Origin: Quillaja saponaria
Taxonomy: Eukaryota > Streptophyta > Magnoliopsida > Fabales > Quillajaceae
DNA length: 64,000 bases
Direction of reading: 5' to 3'
Assembly (NCBI GenBank): GCA_029379385.1
Contig: CM055613.1
Coordinates: forward strand, 21,098,001-21,162,000
A program made the position numbers and the translations under genes. Position 1 is the stretch's first letter. Each line of letters opens with the position of its first letter. The notes beneath the pieces are model-generated. The model was given only the letters and a program-made list of their open reading frames with translations. It had not been told where the DNA came from and did no database searches. Shown one piece after another: positions 58,529-64,000 of this stretch.

Positions 58529-61500
58529 GACAAAAGAAGAAAAGAACCTATGGAGATTTCTAGAACATGAAAATAGAACAAATGGAGACATGACTGGCCG
58601 GAGGAATAGAAAACCAAATCTCTGTAGTCTTGACTTTAAAAAAAGAAACGAACACTACTATTGACTAAATTAAAAAGTAAAAATAAATTTTACAAAACAT
58701 GAGTTAACTAAAAAAAATAATTTGTTTACTAAAACTCAAAAATTTATTAAAAATTTTAGCAGAAGTTTCCCATAAAGTGGAACATGCCTATAAAATATAA
58801 ACACACATTCCTGTTGTTATATAATAACAACCAAATCAACAAAGACAATAAGGAGCTTCTCTCCAATTCTCATCACAATAACAAATAACTAGACTATTAC
58901 ATTACATAAGACTAGACTCCCCACAACTCTAGTGTGATAGCAAATTTCACCTTTTGACTTCAAGATTAAGATTCCGAAGAGTTACCTTGCCACCCAACAC
59001 TCGGCAAGCCCAGTATCAATAATTGTTGTCCAGTGAGATCCTATTATTAAAAAAAATTAACAAAGAGATGGATGAGTCCTATAGACTTCATGATTGAAAA
59101 AACGTACCTAAAAGGTACTAGTATCATTCAATACACGTATAGAATATATAATCAACTAATATCAATATATCATATATTCCAAATAACTAATAAGATTACA
59201 CATATCCAATTACGGAATTCTAAGGCATTGCAAACGTAGTTCAAGTAACATTCTGTATAATCCAATCACAGAAATTAGAGCATCCAAATTAGACAAATCA
59301 AGCAAAAGGCCAACTAAGTAACTCAACCCCGAACACCTCCTCCCACCAGGCAGTTTTGTGCTCGTACACCATTATTTAATCGGAAACAAAATCACTGAAT
59401 AAAAAGAATCACTAAATCCTTTATTCAAATCCACTAACCGGGGCTGAGCACTTAATTCTTTTAAAAAAACACTTATCAAAAAAATCTCATATTAGAATAT
59501 TAAATTAAAACATCCTAGGTACACTTGGATTTCATTTTCGAAAGTAAAATCATTTTAGAAAAATCACTTCGTTGGCCCTTATCAACCACAAATAATTCCA
59601 AACATCAAACACAATCCACATAATTCAATTATAGCAATACAATTCTTATTCACCTCTATATAACAATTAATCACTCGCAGGTTTACAAATCTTGTTCATC
59701 ACTTCCTTTTGCGCTTACATATGTCATCAGGTCCATAGAAAGGTCCGGAACTGAAATTTATAATTTCAAATAATACTTAGTTCATAAACATTATTGCTAT
59801 AATCTTTTAATTACTAAGCTTATATATAAACTTATCTAAGTTTCTTACAGAAAGTTTTCTATTAAGGCATTACATGTCAAGTAGTATGAATTGTACTTTA
59901 TATGGCAATGTTAATAATGAAGAGACATTTTAGATGTCTTGACAATTCAAAAGGTAGAAGAAAGAAATTAGAAAAGATAGAAAACACTAATGAGTTAGAG
60001 ATGTTAAAACTATCGAAAGTTGGGATTTGGACCGGTGTTCACTCTAACAGTCATATCTTTCTCTAGGAAATTCTAAATCTAGTTTTGTAAAATTTATTAA
60101 ATACTAGACACATGTAGCTTTATAATGGTTATCATTTGAAATTTTTAGATTTATATATGAATACAGTTTATTCTTTGAGTATCAAAATTTGCAAAATACA
60201 GGATTTTGGAAGCTCTGACCTTACCTTAGTTAATTGAACATAACTTTCTCTAAAAAAAAGGAAATTCAATTTCGTTTGTTGGATTTATTTATAGAAAAGT
60301 ATATCTTTCTAGATAGATATCATATGTATTATTTGGATGTGTGTATTAATACAGTTAATTATTTAAAGTTTACTCCATTTTGGCATTTTCACAACCCTCT
60401 TGGATATACTTTTACTTACATGCTGAGCCAAATTTAATAAAACCAAGTCGAAACATTATCTTTAGAAAGTTAGATATCTTTCTAATTCAGAAAAATTTCC
60501 TAAAATTAGCCTTGAACTCACCCAATTCCTTGCATGAACAAAAACAGAGCTCTCATAAAATTCTTGGTTTCCAATCTCTGATTCTAATACTTATAGAATT
60601 TTCATACTTGGGAATTAAATTATGAAACTTTCTAGTATAGTTTTTCAAGATGTTAGAAACATTTCATCTCCAACACTCTACTCCTAATTCATCATTTAAA
60701 AGCCCATAATCTTTATTAATTCAAAATAGGTAAAGTCAAGACCTGAAAATCCCAGCTAAGACTTCTAATACCTTCAAAATACACACAACATAGAATTAAG
60801 ACCTGCACCACTGTAGATTTACTCGTTCTTATGTTATGAACAACTTTTATTTAGAGGTCCTAGGCTAATTCAAACTACATCCTATAACAATGTTTCCCAA
60901 ATCCACTGAAGCTCACTAAAAATCCTGCATAGACCTAGCCACAATCTAATAGCTCTAACTAACAATATACTTGGAACCAAGTTACGAAATTTTGCAGGTA
61001 TCATCTAAGACCCTAAGCTACATTTTCTATTTAGAACTAGTAATTTAATTCAGCCCTGAAAACACTTGAAATACTGAATTTCTCTAACTCATCAAATATG
61101 CCCTTCTTCCCTTCCATTAACCACACAACTAATCACCTTTTTGGTTCATACCTTTTACTCATTATATTATAACTAGTTTGTTTGTAGAAATTTTATCAAA
61201 CATCTTAGGTACATAAGTTCCTTCCATTAGTGTGTGTATGTATTCATATATTTACATACACCAAGAATTCAACATGAATTTATAAGTTCCATTTTGTTCA
61301 TATTCTAACTTGAATACAAACGACACTAACTACCAAATTTTCATTAGACTTGGGTTAAACCATTCTCATATCAACATAATTTTATTTCCAAGATTCAATT
61401 TCCCACTACTTATATAGTCATAATATATTAAAATCACAAAGTGGTAGTGAGTAGTGACACATGACATTTTATTCTCACAATATTCTAACAGGAGTAATGG

Positions 61501-62460
61501 AATATAAACGAATGTTAAAATTGTCTTGAACTTTCATTATCATTTTGTCATGTTTTCATCTAATGATACCATGGAATGCTATAAGAATTGAAATCAATCA
61601 CTAGCTGAATATTTAAAAAGTGAAAGTTTTGGAGACTAACCATTTTCTATATTTTCTTTTCTCTCTTACTCTTCTTGTCCTAATGTCCTTCACTTTCACT
61701 CCCCGTCCAATTTCTCAAAAGTAAGATATTCCCTTGGAAAAAGTTAAATCAGATGTATGTCATACTTCTAGTGGGTGACTTACATCAAAAGCTAAAGATC
61801 TTAAATGATAGACATGTCCATGGTATAATATTTGTAGGCAACCACAAGGGGCTGAAACAGGATACGGCTTCTACAAGGTAGAACAAAACACCAAAAATTC
61901 TACTTGACTAATGCACAAGGTGGTGGCTACCATGATTTGGGAAGGCTTTGATGATAGCAACTTCAAGTGTTAGGAAGGCTACAAGACATCACGTTCTCAT
62001 CTACAATTGAGAGAGTACACGGCCAGATCAAAATTGGTTGCAAAGAGACACCAAATACCCTCAAAATAGTGGCTGGATCCTTGGTATAGGTTGCTAGATG
62101 AAGGTGCAGTAAGGGATAAGAAGGAAAGGGAGAAACTTGTCATAAAAAATGGTAAACTCAGCCACGTTACATCCTCACGGCATTTTAGAGATTTAAACAA
62201 CCAAACAATGGTTAAGGGAAAAGGGAAAATAACTATATGCCAAGAGAAGGACTTGACGCTCGTGAATGAGCAAGAAGGAGCTGCAAACTATGATCCATGG
62301 TAGACCAAAATAAGCAAAACAAGAACAAACCATCTCCCCAAAAGCACTCGGGTAGCTGAGAAATAAAGAGGAGTAAAGAGGCGGTGGACTGAAGGTTCAA
62401 AGGAAAAAAAGAATAATAAAAAAATAAAGTCAAAGTCCACATAAAATGTGTGGAGGAAAA
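58529..62460. other. Host intergenic DNA, no gene recognised
   Basis: The region has ordinary plant intergenic composition. Short frames (60,234-60,437, 60,380-60,625, 62,091-62,303) show no domain, and competing frames overlap on both strands. No LTR pair, inverted repeat or RNA gene was found by eye. Confidence 0.55.
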
Positions 62461-64000
62461 TCATTCTTGCATCATACAAACCTACACCCACACACTTATA
62501 TATATATATGTACAAGTATTCCTCTACTTAATTTTTTTCCTTTGTTTAAATATATATATATTTATATATTATTTATTTATTTTTTAAAACATATATTAAG
62601 ATATCGAGTATAACATGTTTAATTATTTTGTTATTTATTTAATTTGTTTATATATTTATTATTTTATAACTAAAATTTTATACATTATCTCTAAAATTTA
62701 GCTTTACGATATTGGGTTATGAAAAACAAATACAGATATTTAAACTTGCCTGACAATAAGAAAAAGCTAGTAGCTTGATTTATGTAAAGCAATACAATCT
62801 CCTTGATTACAAAAAGTTACATGGTTTATGGATCAAGAACAAAGCTTTTACTGAAGAATTGGAGGGAGATCCACAGGCGCCCCTCTGTCGATACACTTCT
62901 TCGGTTCTTCCAGGATTCTAGAGGCATCTTTGAAGGCTAGTCTAGGACTGGGATTCTGAGTTTATGACTGATACGAATAGTTTCTTACTTTCTTTGCTCT
63001 ATTTTTTTTTTTTTTTTCAATTGAACGGGTCAGGTCTATGAAAGTTCTCCAGGTCAAGCGGATTGAGCGGGTCTTGGTGGTCCACCCGCTTTTTCGGGTC
63101 TTAAGGGTGACTCAGTTCAAATTTGTTATAACTCGATAATTCAATGTATGTGTTAGAATTTGACTTAGGTACAACTTTACTAATGTGTGTCATATATATA
63201 TATAAAAGGAAATGTAGAATAAATATATATATATATATATCTTATGAGAGTTATCATAAGCCATCCATATTTTTTTTATTTTTTTGACTCTTTTTGCTTC
63301 ATTAGTATGTGGTTTTGTCTTCTTTGTTTGTTCTTTTCTTATGGTCTACTCTAGACTTCTTCATTTGTCTCTACCGCCTCTCATTCCTTTGGTCCTATCT
63401 TCCATTGTTTTGCTTTTAAATCAGTCACAGCTTACTTTGAGTTGAAGAGAATTCTAGCTTTTCTTTGATCAAGTTAACTAAAGGTAAGATTTTTCCTTCC
63501 TTTCCTTGCTTTGGCTAGAGTGGGTGGTTTTATGGATTGGTGACGTTGCTAGTTTAGGACAAGAGGGGTCAAATTTTGTGGAGGAATTGGCAGAGTGGCA
63601 GCTCTATTGCCGAGCTCAAAAGCCCCTTATTTACGTGTTGTTATGGGTGTAGGAAAGCTTGGTGGATGACAAGGAAGAGGGCGGCAGCTACTGAGGTGAT
63701 TCATGCTCTATTTTAGCGCGATTCTTATCTCTGTTTGCTGCCATCTATGTGGAAAATTTGCTAGGCCGTGGGTGGAGGTTGGAAGAATAAGAACAATGGC
63801 AACTTTGTTTCTTTGTTTTAACCGTGAATTCAAGTTTGTGGTTTGTGTGCAGAGTAATTGCCCCTTCTTTGTCTGCCCCTAAACGGTTAAGTGGTTGTTT
63901 TAGAAGCAAAGTTTAGGAGAAAAAAAAGTTGTAAATGGAGCTTGAAGCCGTGAGCCTCATGTGGTATTGAGCATGGTTCCTAACTTAAGTTGTAGGTTTA
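62461..64000. other. AT-rich intergenic DNA with TA microsatellites, no gene recognised
   Basis: TA runs occur near 62,500, 62,555 and 63,195-63,240. A GC-richer patch at 63,020-63,110 holds repeated GCGGGTC/GGGTC words. From 63,300 the sequence is T-rich and could be an untranslated or intronic region of a gene outside the window, but nothing supports a coding call. Confidence 0.5.

Noticed and set aside
60234..60625. Two overlapping plus-strand frames
   Set aside because: They overlap in different frames without any motif; this is chance in AT-rich intergenic DNA.
62091..62515. A Lys-rich plus-strand frame and overlapping minus-strand frames
   Set aside because: There is no recognisable family, and frames compete on both strands; no splice or promoter context supports a gene.
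63020..63110. A third copy of the GC-richer start of the flanking host duplicate
   Set aside because: Both contain CGGGTC-type words, but the order and surrounding sequence do not align, so I do not call it the same repeat.

Overview
The window is AT-rich plant nuclear DNA, most likely from a eudicot. It holds a HARBI1/ALP1-like gene, Ty3/gypsy, TRIM and CACTA elements, and endogenous caulimovirid (pararetrovirus) DNA. It is almost entirely repeats: there is one host gene candidate, and every mobile or viral reading frame is broken. The species cannot be named from the sequence.

Layout. 1-5.9 kb: decayed Ty3/gypsy pieces in both orientations (LTR + tRNA-Asp primer site + gag; an inverted integrase/LTR piece; a pol tail-LTR-gag tandem junction). 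5.9-8.8 kb: AT-rich intergenic DNA. 8.87-10.21 kb (minus): a single-exon HARBI1/ALP1-like gene with one frameshift. 11.08-58.07 kb: a dense cluster of endogenous pararetrovirus copies. Gene order is movement protein-capsid/CCHC, then protease-RT-RNase H, then transactivator/viroplasmin (TAV), with an intergenic promoter, a poly(A) signal and a tRNA-Met primer site. This order resembles solendoviruses. Copies are named here A (minus, 12.1-20.7 kb), C (plus, 20.7-29.0 kb), D (plus, 29.3-34.1 kb), E (plus, 34.3-53.0 kb) and F (minus, 53.0-58.1 kb), plus a leader fragment at 11.1 kb. 58.5-64 kb: host DNA with no gene I can support.

Architecture. A and C form a head-to-head palindrome with arms of about 8.4 kb. 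Each arm is longer than one viral genome, so TAV appears at both ends. E and F face each other tail to tail, giving a second TAV hairpin. Copy E carries two later insertions with clear target duplications: a 771-bp TRIM element (TSD GTTAT) in its capsid region and an 11,033-bp CACTA element (TSD TTA) in its protease region. The whole viral block lies between two copies of the same roughly 0.45-0.55 kb host segment (10,532-11,082 and 58,076-58,528). This suggests the block entered at one staggered or duplicated break.

No copy could encode a functional virus: all have many stops, frameshifts and deletions, and several catalytic codons are lost through G-to-A type changes. The inverted arrangement could yield double-stranded viral RNA if the locus is transcribed.
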